Numbered from the stretch's first letter, positions 16,731 through 25,798 are shown. The stretch: DNA of 34,537 nt from Anaerolineae bacterium (GCA_017303775.1 JAFLCH010000010.1:1-34537), one strand, 5' to 3'. The notes: generated by a model not told the origin, from the sequence alone. Program-made: numbers and translations.

Positions 16731-19010
16731 TTAACGAGAAGTTCGGTCGTTGGATTGAAGGGTTTCGAGCGCATCGAGTACCATTTCTGGTCGAGCGGGT
16801 ATCCTGTTAAGACGAATACCGACCGCATCATAAATTGCGTTGAGCACCGCTGGAGCTACCGGGGCTACTCCAATTTCACCCACACCTTTTGCCCCGAAAG
16901 GGCCGAGCGGGTCATGCGTTTCAAGGTTCTGGATTTCAATCGGGGGCATATCGAAGGCCGTAAAGATACCATACTCACGAAACGAATTATTTTGAACTTG
17001 ACCGCCTTCAACGAACAACGTCTCGCTCAGTGCATAACCCAATCCCATGTGGATACCCCCTTCTAGCTGTCCTTCAACCAGCATCGGGTTAATCACTCGA
17101 CCAACATCATTGGCTGTTCGCACCCGCAATACTTTCACCTGTCCGGTTTCGGTATCGACTTCAACCTCAATGGCCTGTGCCCCAAAGCTGTAGGTTGCTG
17201 AAAGGTTGCCAACCATATCGGAGCCGACTTGTTCGTTCGGAGGGTCATACCAACCTTGTGCTTGAACAATTTGTCCATCCTTGCGGAAGTGGCGCGCTCG
17301 CATGATCTTATCCAAAGGTAAACCCAACTCCGGTCTACCTCGCACATATACACTGCCATCTCGCATCACCAGCTCGCCCGTGTCCACCTTCAGCAACTCC
17401 GCTGCGGTTTCCAGAATCTGACGTCGCGCTTCCTCCGCTGCTTGTAGCGCAGCATTGCCTGCTACAAAAGTTGTACGACTAGCATGTGCACCTACATCCC
17501 ATGGCGCTACCCCGGTATCACCATTTACGAAACGTACAGCGCTAATGGATACGCCAAGTGTCTCCGCCACAATTTGAGACAGAACCACATCCGTTCCTTG
17601 ACCGATTTCGGTAGAGCCTGTTGTGATTGTTACCTGTCCGAAGTCATCCACTTTGACGATTACTCCGGAGCCGTCCGAGCGGTGCATACGCGCGCCACCC
17701 CCAACATTCAATGTGGCAGCGAATCCGATACCCCGTCGTTTGCCCGGCGGGCTTGGCTCTTTATGTTTATCACGCATACTTCCGACCATTTCCAAACATT
17801 CCTTCAGCCCACAGGTGGAGATCTTCAGCCCTTGCGGAGTAGTCTCATCTGGCCGATTCGCGTTCTGTAACCGAAATGATAATGGATCCATGCCCAACGC
17901 AACTGCTAGACGATCCATTTGAGCTTCCACAAAGAGTGTCGCCTGTGGCCCTCCGAAGCCACGCATCGCCCCGGTAACAGGGTTATTGGTATAAACAAGA
18001 TCGGCCTCATATCGGGCGTGAGGCACACGGTATAGCGAACCAACGACTTGTGCCATGACCACGGGGATAACCGTTCCTAACGAGGCATACGCGCCAATGT
18101 CTAATAGTGCTCGCGCGTCGCGTACCCACAGCGTGCCATCCTTGAGCGCGCCGGTTTTGATAGTGACTTTAACAGGCTGGCGAAGGGGTGCGGCTAGAAA
18201 TTCTTCTTGTCGGTCATAGGCAATGCGAACCGGTTGTCGTGTCGCCTGCGCCAGCAGGACAGCGACTGCCTCAAATGGATAAACATCTAGCCCACGACCA
18301 AATGCGCCTCCAATCGCCGTTTGTTTAATACGTATGCGTCCCGGAGGCATCTCTACCGCTTGCCCCAACTCATACTGCATCAGATAGGGCGCTTGATTGG
18401 TCGTATATACGGTTAACTCACCGTCGGCATCAAATTCAGCAATGACTACCGATGGCTCCATAGGTGTCGGGGCGACGTAGGGTATCAAGAATGTATCTTC
18501 CACGACAACATCAGCCTCCAATAGAGCTGCATCCGGATCGCCATGTACGTAGCTTCGTTTGTCGTGGAGATTGCTCGTTCGTGTGTCATGGATGAGGAGA
18601 GCCTCAGCTTTCAAGGCTTCACTCGCGTCCAAAATTGCGGGTAAGGGTTCATACGTGACATCAATGAGGGAGATTGCTTCCAGAGCCGCATCCATACTTG
18701 TCGCGGCGACGGCAGCAACTTCATCACCGACACGCCTGACCACATGACGATTGAGGATAGGGTTATCTCGCCCTAAACCTATTCTTGTGTCCGGCACATC
18801 TTCTCCAGTGAGAATCGCCTTAACACCCGGTACGGCGGCAGCTCTTTCTGTATTAATCCGGATAATTTTGGCAAAAGGAAATGGGCTGCGTAAGATCTTG
18901 CCATGCAACATGCCGGGACGCCGGAGATCGTGACCGTAGATGATAGTTCCCGTCGTCTTAGCGGCAGCATCTCGTTTGGGAACACGCTTCCCAATCCAAC
19001 TATCACCCAT
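16731..19010 (-). CDS. XDH-type molybdopterin-binding hydroxylase large subunit
   Basis: 759 residues from ATG 19010, with a near-perfect GGAGGT just upstream; the start overlaps the 2Fe-2S subunit stop by 8 bases. A longer frame to 19034 is less likely. Domain order is standard: N-terminal GKRVPKRDAAAKTTG to LRSPFPFAKI, then Mo-cofactor domains with GGAFGRGLDVYP, GAMRGFGGPQATLFVEAQMDR and the catalytic Glu in GAKGVGEIG near the C-terminus. The GFGG loop is xanthine-dehydrogenase-like; the AYRCSFR loop of form I CO dehydrogenase is absent. It should hydroxylate an N-heterocycle or aldehyde using water. No xdhC-type chaperone gene is in the window. Substrate unknown. Confidence 0.94.
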   Translation of the reverse strand: MGDSWIGKRVPKRDAAAKTTGTIIYGHDLRRPGMLHGKILRSPFPFAKIIRINTERAAAVPGVKAILTGEDVPDTRIGLGRDNPILNRHVVRRVGDEVAAVAATSMDAALEAISLIDVTYEPLPAILDASEALKAEALLIHDTRTSNLHDKRSYVHGDPDAALLEADVVVEDTFLIPYVAPTPMEPSVVIAEFDADGELTVYTTNQAPYLMQYELGQAVEMPPGRIRIKQTAIGGAFGRGLDVYPFEAVAVLLAQATRQPVRIAYDRQEEFLAAPLRQPVKVTIKTGALKDGTLWVRDARALLDIGAYASLGTVIPVVMAQVVGSLYRVPHARYEADLVYTNNPVTGAMRGFGGPQATLFVEAQMDRLAVALGMDPLSFRLQNANRPDETTPQGLKISTCGLKECLEMVGSMRDKHKEPSPPGKRRGIGFAATLNVGGGARMHRSDGSGVIVKVDDFGQVTITTGSTEIGQGTDVVLSQIVAETLGVSISAVRFVNGDTGVAPWDVGAHASRTTFVAGNAALQAAEEARRQILETAAELLKVDTGELVMRDGSVYVRGRPELGLPLDKIMRARHFRKDGQIVQAQGWYDPPNEQVGSDMVGNLSATYSFGAQAIEVEVDTETGQVKVLRVRTANDVGRVINPMLVEGQLEGGIHMGLGYALSETLFVEGGQVQNNSFREYGIFTAFDMPPIEIQNLETHDPLGPFGAKGVGEIGVAPVAPAVLNAIYDAVGIRLNRIPARPEMVLDALETLQSNDRTSR

Positions 19011-19479
19011 TAGCCACCTCCAAAATCGCTTCAATGATTTTGGCGTATCCGGTACAGCGACATAGATTGCCGGCTAAAGCTTCACGAATAGCCGCTTCAC
19101 TCAACGGGCGCTCAGGAATTTCGTCGAGGATAGCAGCCGCTGACATGATCATACCCGGTGTACAGAATCCACATTGCAGCGCACCACGATTGATGAATGC
19201 TTCCTGCAATGGATGATGTTCCCCCGTAGTCTCACCGGCTAATCCTTCAATAGTTTGTACATCCGCCCCATCGGCATTTACAGCCAGTACCAGACAGGAT
19301 GGCACACGAAGCTGATTGAGATGGACGGTACAAGCCCCGCAGTCTCCCATACGGCAGCCTTCGTTAGTTCCTGTAAGCCCTAAATCATCACGCAGAACGT
19401 CGAGTAGGGTATGATGCGCCGCGACACTAAGCGAATAAGGAGATTTGTTGACTGTTAAAGTGATAGGGTGGTTGCTCAT
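19003..19479 (-). CDS. XDH-type hydroxylase 2Fe-2S subunit
   Basis: 158 residues, typical length. All eight iron-sulfur Cys are visible: C42, C47, C50 and C62 for the plant-type cluster (EGCRMGDCGACTVHL, PSCL), and C103, C106, C140 and C142 for the second cluster (QCGFCTPGM, LCRCTGY). It carries electrons from the Mo centre to FAD. Its start overlaps the FAD-subunit stop by 4 bases (ATGA), and its stop lies inside the large-subunit start, so the three subunits are made together in the order FAD, FeS, Mo. Confidence 0.96.
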   Translation of the reverse strand: MSNHPITLTVNKSPYSLSVAAHHTLLDVLRDDLGLTGTNEGCRMGDCGACTVHLNQLRVPSCLVLAVNADGADVQTIEGLAGETTGEHHPLQEAFINRGALQCGFCTPGMIMSAAAILDEIPERPLSEAAIREALAGNLCRCTGYAKIIEAILEVANG

Positions 19480-20330
19480 AATAGTTCCAATAGTTGGGTC
19501 AATGCGCGTCGCGTCAAAACACCAACCATCCGGCGACGATAGGCTTCAGAAGCGCGGCTGTCACCCGTTTGTTGTACTGTTTCGGTCGCGGTCAAAGCGG
19601 TTCTTTGAATAGTTTCAGGCGTGATGATTTGACCCCGTAATAGCGATTCCGCTTCCATCAATCTCGCTGGACGACCTGCACAATTTCCAGCAGCAATGCG
19701 CACAGCGGTCACCTGACCGGAGTCTGTTTGTGTCCAGATGGCGACATTAGCGAGGGGAACATCCGCGGCATTACGCACCATCAGCTTTTGATAACTCGCA
19801 TGGCCTCTCGCTCCGGAGAGGATCACCGCGCTGATTATTCTGGTTTCTTGCTGGCTGATGACCTTCGTATCACCTAAGAAATCATTTAAGGGCATACGCA
19901 CCTCGCCGGAATTCGTCGCTACAAGCACATGAGCGTTCAATGCGATTAGCGCAGTCGCCAGATCAGCCGCCGCTAGCCCGGAAGCGATGTTGCCACCTAT
20001 TGTCCCTAAGTTTCTGACTTGCGGCGTGGCTGTTAACTGAGCAGTTTGTACCAGTACAGGTGCATAAGACCGGATTAATTGGGAGTCGATAATCTCTCTA
20101 AGCGTGATCAGCGCACCGATCTTAAGCTCACCTTCAGCAGTAAGCTCAATTTCCCTCAATTGTCTGATGTGCTTAAGGTCGATGATTGTTTCAGCCGAAG
20201 CCTGTCCGCGCTCCATCGCCACCAGTAAAGCAGTCCCACCAGCTAGAAAGTTGGCGTTGTCATGCACCCGTCGCATTTCGACCGCTTCAGCAAGGGAATG
20301 AGGCGCGAGATAAACAAAAGGACGCAGCAT
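19476..20330 (-). CDS. XDH-type hydroxylase FAD-binding subunit
   Basis: 284 residues, standard for the CoxM/XdhB-like medium subunit. FAD-binding motifs AGGT (residues 30-33) and TIGGNIASGLAAADL (110-124) are both present, and the C-terminal domain follows. It accepts electrons from the 2Fe-2S subunit and passes them to NAD or another acceptor. It starts 36 bases after the amidohydrolase stop with only a weak ribosome-binding site, so translation may be coupled to the preceding gene. Confidence 0.94.
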   Translation of the reverse strand: MLRPFVYLAPHSLAEAVEMRRVHDNANFLAGGTALLVAMERGQASAETIIDLKHIRQLREIELTAEGELKIGALITLREIIDSQLIRSYAPVLVQTAQLTATPQVRNLGTIGGNIASGLAAADLATALIALNAHVLVATNSGEVRMPLNDFLGDTKVISQQETRIISAVILSGARGHASYQKLMVRNAADVPLANVAIWTQTDSGQVTAVRIAAGNCAGRPARLMEAESLLRGQIITPETIQRTALTATETVQQTGDSRASEAYRRRMVGVLTRRALTQLLELL

Positions 20331-20366
20331 TATAGGTTTAACCCCGTTCTTGCCAGCGTCGTCAGC

Positions 20367-21302
20367 CTAAGAGCTGGCTGACTGTGATGGCTGATTTAGT
20401 CGTAAATTGATTAGTTTGATAGCGTTCTCACCCAGAATCGCCTTCTTAACATCCTCGGAGAAATCCATCGCTTTGAGGTGCGCCACACACTTTCCTGCTT
20501 CTTCAAGGTTTGCCCAAGGATAGTCAATCCCGAATAAAACATGGTCAAGGCCAAGCGCATCAATTGCAGCTTGGGTTTGAGCTTGGCTAAAACGGGACAT
20601 CGGCGACATATCAACGTAAAACCGATCCCACAGCGCTGCTGAGGCGGGGTTACGTTCAATCAACATGTCTTTATAGTAGATATAACCGCCCCCTTGGTGG
20701 GCAAAGATGATCTTCAAATTCGGGTACTTTGCCATCATGCCCGAATCGAACACCCGCGCTGGATTATCATAAGTGTGATCCATCCAATGCATGCCGCGTG
20801 TGCCGCTGTAGGCGTGCGGAAGGGCAGTCGTATGAGTCAACAAAGGTACGTTCAAATCAGATGCAGCAGCATATATCTCGTGCATTGAATCCGCGTCTAG
20901 TGGGACATTCTGAATTTTGGGGTAGATTTTCGCCCCATAAAAGCCCAGTTCTTTGATTGCATATTCCAACTCGCGGGCACCGTTCTCACCTGCGGCCATT
21001 GGTATGGCGGCAAAACCGATCATCCGGTTGGGATGTGCAGCGATGATTTCCGCGTTGTAATCATTCATCGCACGAGCGCCTGTGCCCGAATTGGCGACAT
21101 TGTTGACGCAAACAATGTCCACCCCCCATTCATCCATCCGATCCAGATAATCTTCAATGCGCGCTAACTGCTGCGCTTCAGCCTTGGCCTTAAAACCGGG
21201 ACCCATGCGGTCAGAAACAGACCACATCGGATCATCAAGTGCGGCTCTGGGGAAGGGCTTGGCGGAAGCGAAAATGTGGGTATGTATATCAATAACTGTC
21301 AT
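20367..21302 (-). CDS. Amidohydrolase-2 family TIM-barrel metal hydrolase/decarboxylase
   Basis: 311 residues. The metal site is complete: HxH at H7 and H9 (IDIHTHIF), H157 (LLTHTT), H202 (IIFAHQGGG) and D260 (FGIDYPW). This pattern belongs to the amidohydrolase 2 group (ACMSD, gamma-resorcylate decarboxylase, lactonase and related), in which one divalent metal drives hydrolysis or non-oxidative decarboxylation. The start is supported by GGAG about 9 bases upstream. It lies between AT3 and the Mo-hydroxylase genes, so it likely acts before or after hydroxylation of the same compound. I cannot tell hydrolase from decarboxylase. Confidence 0.9.
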   Translation of the reverse strand: MTVIDIHTHIFASAKPFPRAALDDPMWSVSDRMGPGFKAKAEAQQLARIEDYLDRMDEWGVDIVCVNNVANSGTGARAMNDYNAEIIAAHPNRMIGFAAIPMAAGENGARELEYAIKELGFYGAKIYPKIQNVPLDADSMHEIYAAASDLNVPLLTHTTALPHAYSGTRGMHWMDHTYDNPARVFDSGMMAKYPNLKIIFAHQGGGYIYYKDMLIERNPASAALWDRFYVDMSPMSRFSQAQTQAAIDALGLDHVLFGIDYPWANLEEAGKCVAHLKAMDFSEDVKKAILGENAIKLINLRLNQPSQSASS

Positions 21303-21418
21303 CTTAATTAACTCCGTATTACTGTAACTTTTCCCTCTTCAGTGCTTGCCACCTTGCTATGCCGGGATAGGTGTTGGGCTTTTCAGTCCGGTACGAATGC
21401 TTGTAAGCGTTTTGCGTC
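21303..21418 (-). other. Gap between AT3 and the amidohydrolase gene
   Basis: The 116 bases hold the amidohydrolase ribosome-binding site and a short GTAAG/CTTAC inverted repeat right at the AT3 end. I see no clear promoter or gene. Confidence 0.4.
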
Positions 21419-22597
21419 TTACATTTCAGCCCGGATTCGCTCGCAAGCGGTTGACAGGCGTCGTATGCCCTCTCGTAAGTTTTCTTCCGTCTCGGAAAAT
21501 GAAAGGCGTAGATTGTATTCCCCCGCGGTTGGCCCGAAGCCTACTCCGGGGCCAACCCGTACCTGTCCATACTCCATTACCCTTTTCGCAAATTCGGTGG
21601 AATGTAATCCGAAGCCGCTGATATCCGGCCAGAGGTAATAACCGCCTTCAGGTTCAAAGCACGTGAAACCATCAATCTTATTGATACCCTCGATGAGAAT
21701 ACGCATCCGCCGTGTATATTCAGTTTTCATTTGATGGAAGGAGTCTTGAGGCCCTGTTAAAGCCGCTAATGCAGCATATTGTGCGGGCGTGTTCAACCAT
21801 ATGCAGTTTGTCAAAAAGACATCTTGGACGGGTTTCATCAGTGTGCGTGGCCCGGCGCCATATCCCACCCGCCAGCCGGTCATCGCATAACATTTGGAGA
21901 ACCCATTGACGGTGATAGTCCGTTCGTGCATACCCGGCAGAGAGGCAATACTCACGTGCGGTGGAGCGTCAAAAGTGAGTTTCTCATAGATCTCATCCGA
22001 AATCACGAGCAAATCATGTTCGATAGCCAGAGCAGCAATACGCTCCAGATCCTCTAAATTCGCTACGGCTCCGGCGGGTGTGTCAGGATTGGTTAAGCCA
22101 ATGATTTTTGTACGCGGTGTGATTGCAGCAGCAATATCGTCGGGGTCGATTTTATAGCGGCGCTCTTTTTTTAAGGGTACGAAGACGGGCTTCCCACCGT
22201 TAATCACCGTATTGTAATAAAAGTAAGTGGGAGATCCGGGACGCCCGAATATAACTTCATCACCGGGTTCAACAAATGTCTTCATGACATCAAATAGGAT
22301 CAGATGCGATCCACCGCCAATCACAATTTCCTGCACAGGATCGACGTTAATCCTATTATCGCTGGCTAACTTGGCTGCGATGGCTTCTCGCAGTGGCAAG
22401 AGATCCTCATAGTGAGTGTGCCCATCTCGAATGGCAGCGTGTGCCGCCTCTCGAATATGATCGGGCGTGACAAATCCTGTATGCCCCCGATTAAGCTCAA
22501 TCGGTTCTGCCCCATTGCTGGCGACATGATGTAGTGCTGATTGTTCACGTGCGCGCATGAGCGCCTGAGCTGTTGTGGAAGGCTTTAGTCCGGGCAT
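21419..22597 (-). CDS. Class I/II PLP aminotransferase-fold protein AT3 (divergent cofactor motif)
   Basis: 392 residues. The PLP lysine K235 (NGFSKCYAMTGWRVGY), SDEIY and the C-terminal Arg (YNLRLSFSE) are kept. The usual NPTG motif reads TNPDTPAG, so the Asn that binds the PLP 3'-oxygen is Thr here. The fold is that of aspartate aminotransferase subgroup I-gamma. Its closest partner in the window is AT4, with which it shares the GHTGFVTPDHIREAA-like N-terminus. AGGAG lies upstream of the ATG, 23 bases after the FAH gene. Transamination is likely but another PLP reaction (lyase, racemase-like) is possible. Confidence 0.9.
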   Translation of the reverse strand: MPGLKPSTTAQALMRAREQSALHHVASNGAEPIELNRGHTGFVTPDHIREAAHAAIRDGHTHYEDLLPLREAIAAKLASDNRINVDPVQEIVIGGGSHLILFDVMKTFVEPGDEVIFGRPGSPTYFYYNTVINGGKPVFVPLKKERRYKIDPDDIAAAITPRTKIIGLTNPDTPAGAVANLEDLERIAALAIEHDLLVISDEIYEKLTFDAPPHVSIASLPGMHERTITVNGFSKCYAMTGWRVGYGAGPRTLMKPVQDVFLTNCIWLNTPAQYAALAALTGPQDSFHQMKTEYTRRMRILIEGINKIDGFTCFEPEGGYYLWPDISGFGLHSTEFAKRVMEYGQVRVGPGVGFGPTAGEYNLRLSFSETEENLREGIRRLSTACERIRAEM

Positions 22598-22620
22598 TAT
22601 TTAACTCCTATTTTAATTTT

Positions 22621-23508
22621 TCACACTGTGATAACTGGATTGGTCAAACATCCCATACCATGAATGTCGACTTCCAGCACATCACCGTCCGTAATGTGCA
22701 TATCAGCCGGCGGACTCAAAACAGTTCCACTAGCCAATAAGGTTCCGTCAAGCAGTGGATTATGAGCCGAGGTATAAAAAATAAGTTCTTCATGCGACCA
22801 GTAAATTTTTCCGGTATTGCCCGTTTCTTCCCAAAGCGTTTTTCCTGCTCGGATGACACGGCCCGTAACGTCAAGGTTAAGTGGGTTACCAATCGCTTCT
22901 GGCGCAACAACATAAGGGCCATAGCTCACACAGCGATCAAATACTTTCGAATAGGTGACGTAGAGCGGATCGCGTTGGGGGAAGTCGCGTGAACTGACAT
23001 CATTGACGATTGTGTAGCCAATGACGTCACCCTTCGAAGATAAAATAAGCCCAAGCTCCGGCTCTGGAATCATGAGATGCGCGTCACCTCGGCTGCCGAC
23101 CGGCGCATTCGGCCCCACACACCGATGCGGTGTAGCCTTAAAGAAGATGACCGGATGCTTGGAACGGCGCTCTTGGATGAGCGGAGTCTCTAGGGTTTGC
23201 TCACCTCGCAAGTAGGTGAATGCTGCTCCCCATACTTCAGGAGCAGCATAAGGTAAGTCCAGATAAGGTTTCTCTGGATCAGGGTGAATGTCGAGTTCGA
23301 CAAGCGACCATGACAGAGGGTGTGCTTTCTGCAATAATTCCGCCGCTGCCTCGCTCACCGTAACATGTTTTTGTTGAGCGTACTGCCACAGCGCAAGATA
23401 GTCTGCCGGATCATCCGGTTCGACATTGAGCTTGTAAAGCGCATTCTTGCCATCAACGAGACAGAAATGTCTCGCGCTTTTATCACGTATACAAACAAAG
23501 CGATCCAT
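22621..23508 (-). CDS. FAH-fold dehydratase/hydrolase (2-dehydro-3-deoxy-pentonate dehydratase-like)
   Basis: 295 residues. The C-terminal FAH domain has the acidic metal site PEPELGLIL (E-x-E) followed by YTIVNDVSSRD. FFKATPHRCVGPN, RDPLYVTYSKVFDRCVSYGPYVV and the overall length resemble 2-dehydro-3-deoxy-D-arabinonate dehydratases of archaeal and bacterial pentose pathways more than FAA hydrolase. It should act on a 2-oxo acid with Mg. GGTGGAG overlaps the end of AT4, 6 bases upstream, and AT3 follows directly. Being sandwiched between two aminotransferases suggests it processes a 2-oxo acid made by one of them. Sugar-acid specificity is not shown. Confidence 0.87.
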   Translation of the reverse strand: MDRFVCIRDKSARHFCLVDGKNALYKLNVEPDDPADYLALWQYAQQKHVTVSEAAAELLQKAHPLSWSLVELDIHPDPEKPYLDLPYAAPEVWGAAFTYLRGEQTLETPLIQERRSKHPVIFFKATPHRCVGPNAPVGSRGDAHLMIPEPELGLILSSKGDVIGYTIVNDVSSRDFPQRDPLYVTYSKVFDRCVSYGPYVVAPEAIGNPLNLDVTGRVIRAGKTLWEETGNTGKIYWSHEELIFYTSAHNPLLDGTLLASGTVLSPPADMHITDGDVLEVDIHGMGCLTNPVITV

Positions 23509-23514
23509 TCGTCG

Positions 23515-24732
23515 TTACTCCACCATATGTTCCTCAATTTGGACAAGACCGCTGTCACGCAGCCGTTCGACAGATCGCCGGAAACGTTCAATGCTGGCTA
23601 ATATTTCTGCTTCTGGTGCCGAGCATGAAACGCGGATAAGTCCTTCGCCGCCGCTGCCGAAAATGGTTCCAGCCTGTACCAACACCTGTTCAGTCAGGAA
23701 CAGATGACCGGCAAATTGTTCCGACGTAAAGCCAAACGAACGGATATCAGCGACCGAATAATACGTCCCATCAGGGAAGAAACAGCGCACACCGTCAATA
23801 GCATTCAACCCATCAACGACCAAACGCATCCGGCGCTTATATTCAGCCACCATCTCTTGGAAAGGTTCTTGCGGTCCTGTCAAAGCAGCCAGAGCAGCAT
23901 ATTGCGCTGGTGTATTCAGCCAGATGGTGTTGAGAGCATTAACCCGATCAACTGCCGGAAACAACCATTCAGGAATGGCCGCATAACCCACCCGCCACCC
24001 GGTCATCGCATAACCCTTGGAAAAGCCGTTTACGGTGATCGTTCGTTCGGCCATACCCGGCAGTGACGCGATACTGACATGCGGGTGATTTCCGAAGTTG
24101 ATCTTTTCATAAATCTCATCGGAGATCACCAGCAGATCATGGCGTTGTGCGATCTCGGCAATCTGTTCCACATCCCGTTGTGACAATATCACGCCTGTCG
24201 GTGCATTCGGGATCGTCAAACCGATAATTTTGGTTCGCTGGGTGATAGCAGCTTCAATCGCTGCCGGATCTAAACGGAAGTTGTCCTCTGGCTTGAGTAC
24301 AATCGTGACGGGCGTCCCACCTTGAAAAATCGTATTCTTTTCATAGTAGGCTCCCGGAGTGGTCATGATAACTTCGTCACCGGGGCCGACCAGCGTCGCC
24401 ATAATTTGAAAAAGCACAGCATGCGCGCCATCAGAGAGCAGCAGTCCCTTCTTAGGGTCAACTGTAATACCATTGTCCGTTTGCAGCTTCTGTGCAATCG
24501 CTTCCTTCAATTCAGGCAGCAGTTTATAACGTGTCTCACCAGCTTCTATCGCCTTGATGGCTGCTTCACGAACATGACTGGGGGTTACAAATCCAACATC
24601 CCCTTGGCCTAAGTGAAATACCTGTTCGGCTTGAGCAACAAGCGCCGACATACCACCCGTGCGGACGGTTTTGCTAACTTTGCTAGGCAGCCAATTGCGT
24701 ACCCGCGCTGGAACTGCGGTTTCAAAATTCAT
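23515..24732 (-). CDS. Class I/II PLP aminotransferase-fold protein AT4 (divergent cofactor motif)
   Basis: 405 residues from ATG 24732, with AAGGAG about 10 bases upstream; an upstream ATG at 24786 has no such support. PLP lysine K239 in NGFSKGYAMTGWRVGY, SDEIY and the C-terminal LIRVSCSA Arg are present. The cofactor motif reads TIPNAPTG: the Asn of NPTG is Ala (residue 177), a change parallel to AT3. The N-terminal extension (about 35 residues, VRNWLPSKVSKTVRTGG) is longer than in AT3. It follows AstE2 by 100 bases and is followed tightly by the FAH gene. The reaction is probably amino transfer. Confidence 0.9.
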   Translation of the reverse strand: MNFETAVPARVRNWLPSKVSKTVRTGGMSALVAQAEQVFHLGQGDVGFVTPSHVREAAIKAIEAGETRYKLLPELKEAIAQKLQTDNGITVDPKKGLLLSDGAHAVLFQIMATLVGPGDEVIMTTPGAYYEKNTIFQGGTPVTIVLKPEDNFRLDPAAIEAAITQRTKIIGLTIPNAPTGVILSQRDVEQIAEIAQRHDLLVISDEIYEKINFGNHPHVSIASLPGMAERTITVNGFSKGYAMTGWRVGYAAIPEWLFPAVDRVNALNTIWLNTPAQYAALAALTGPQEPFQEMVAEYKRRMRLVVDGLNAIDGVRCFFPDGTYYSVADIRSFGFTSEQFAGHLFLTEQVLVQAGTIFGSGGEGLIRVSCSAPEAEILASIERFRRSVERLRDSGLVQIEEHMVE

Positions 24733-24832
24733 CCCAATTTTTCTCCTTAAGACTAATTCACATAATGGTTCAGGATCTCTTTCCAAAGAGGAATCTGCTA
24801 TTTCTTGACTCTTGGCCTGAGATCCCCGTCAA

Positions 24833-25798
24833 TTAAAGTCGTGCGACGCTCGCAACCCATTCCCCTGCGCTGATGACCGGGTAAAAGCGAATGGCTGCAA
24901 CCATGCCATTCGTTTGCGCTGTCACGCGACCTATTTCGTCGCCAAATACGTCATACACAATCCCTAAAACATCACCCTCCCCAACTTCTTGGGCAGCTTC
25001 CACGGTTGGGAAAAAGCTGCCACCATAAGGGGTGTAGTGATAGAGTTCACTGCCTGTTTCGCGCGGTGTAACCCTTAATTCGGGTTCGCCGTCCAGCATC
25101 TTCAGACGCTTGAGCACATTCAGTACCCCGCGTGTGCCGCGTTCCGTATCTTCTGCGTTAAAACCCATGCGTCCCATACCGATAATCAAGCTGGGTGCGC
25201 CATTTCGGCTGGCAATCTGGAACATGGCCTTGGGCGGTCCTTCACCTTTGGGCTGCATCACAATGATCAAATCCGTATTGAAAGCTTCAGCCATGTCATA
25301 AGATCGTTTTACGATGCCGTCCGGTGCCGCCCCATCGATCCCGGCCAACGCAGCCAGCGTCGAACGTTTGCTGCCCCCATGCATATCAATCAAGTAGTCC
25401 GCCTTGACCACAATTTTGTGATACAGGTTATGGCCAATACGCTCCGAGATCGTGCCGTGTGCATTGCCCGGAACCGAGGGGGTATCATTATCAGCAGGGG
25501 TAAGATGCGTTCCAGCTTCAAAGGCAAGCGGATTAACAACCGGAATAGCGATGACCTGACCACGCAGTTGACCCGCATCGATCTGTTCTGCGATACGCCA
25601 TGTCATCGGGATCGTGTTCAAATCATCTCCGTGTACCCCCGAAGTCACGACCAGCGTCGGGCCTTCATGCGCACCATTGATAAGAAATACAGGGGCTTGC
25701 ACCTGTATTCCGGCAGCCGATTCATCGAACAGAACAAACCCCTTTACCTTTTCTCCCGGACCAGCAGTCAGCCCATCAACTTTAAGCTCTGTTTTCAT
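24833..25798 (-). CDS. AstE/aspartoacylase-type zinc deacylase, copy 2
   Basis: 321 residues from ATG 25798, with GGGAGAG about 6 bases upstream; it overlaps the copy 1 stop by 17 bases. A longer frame to 25954 lies inside copy 1 and is spurious. Zinc ligands of the M14-like succinylglutamate desuccinylase/aspartoacylase family: H56 in SGVHGDDLN, D59 in place of the usual Glu, and H140 in IDMHGGS. A C-terminal beta domain (GEGDVLGIVYDVFG, MVAAIRFYPV) follows. The family removes acyl groups from N-acyl amino acids or diamines (DoeB removes acetyl from N-acetyl-diaminobutyrate). It is a tandem paralogue of 25782-26774. Confidence 0.88.
   Translation of the reverse strand: MKTELKVDGLTAGPGEKVKGFVLFDESAAGIQVQAPVFLINGAHEGPTLVVTSGVHGDDLNTIPMTWRIAEQIDAGQLRGQVIAIPVVNPLAFEAGTHLTPADNDTPSVPGNAHGTISERIGHNLYHKIVVKADYLIDMHGGSKRSTLAALAGIDGAAPDGIVKRSYDMAEAFNTDLIIVMQPKGEGPPKAMFQIASRNGAPSLIIGMGRMGFNAEDTERGTRGVLNVLKRLKMLDGEPELRVTPRETGSELYHYTPYGGSFFPTVEAAQEVGEGDVLGIVYDVFGDEIGRVTAQTNGMVAAIRFYPVISAGEWVASVARL

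Noticed and set aside
16731-20330. Carbon monoxide dehydrogenase (CoxMSL)
   Set aside because: The subunit order is similar, but the large subunit has AMRGFGGPQ and not the AYRCSFR loop of form I CO dehydrogenase.
24774-24832. CTCTTT/AAAGAG palindrome and GGATCTC/GAGATCC pairs before AT4
   Set aside because: The loop of the first is only two bases and the second pair is 40 bases apart, so I do not call a terminator or operator.
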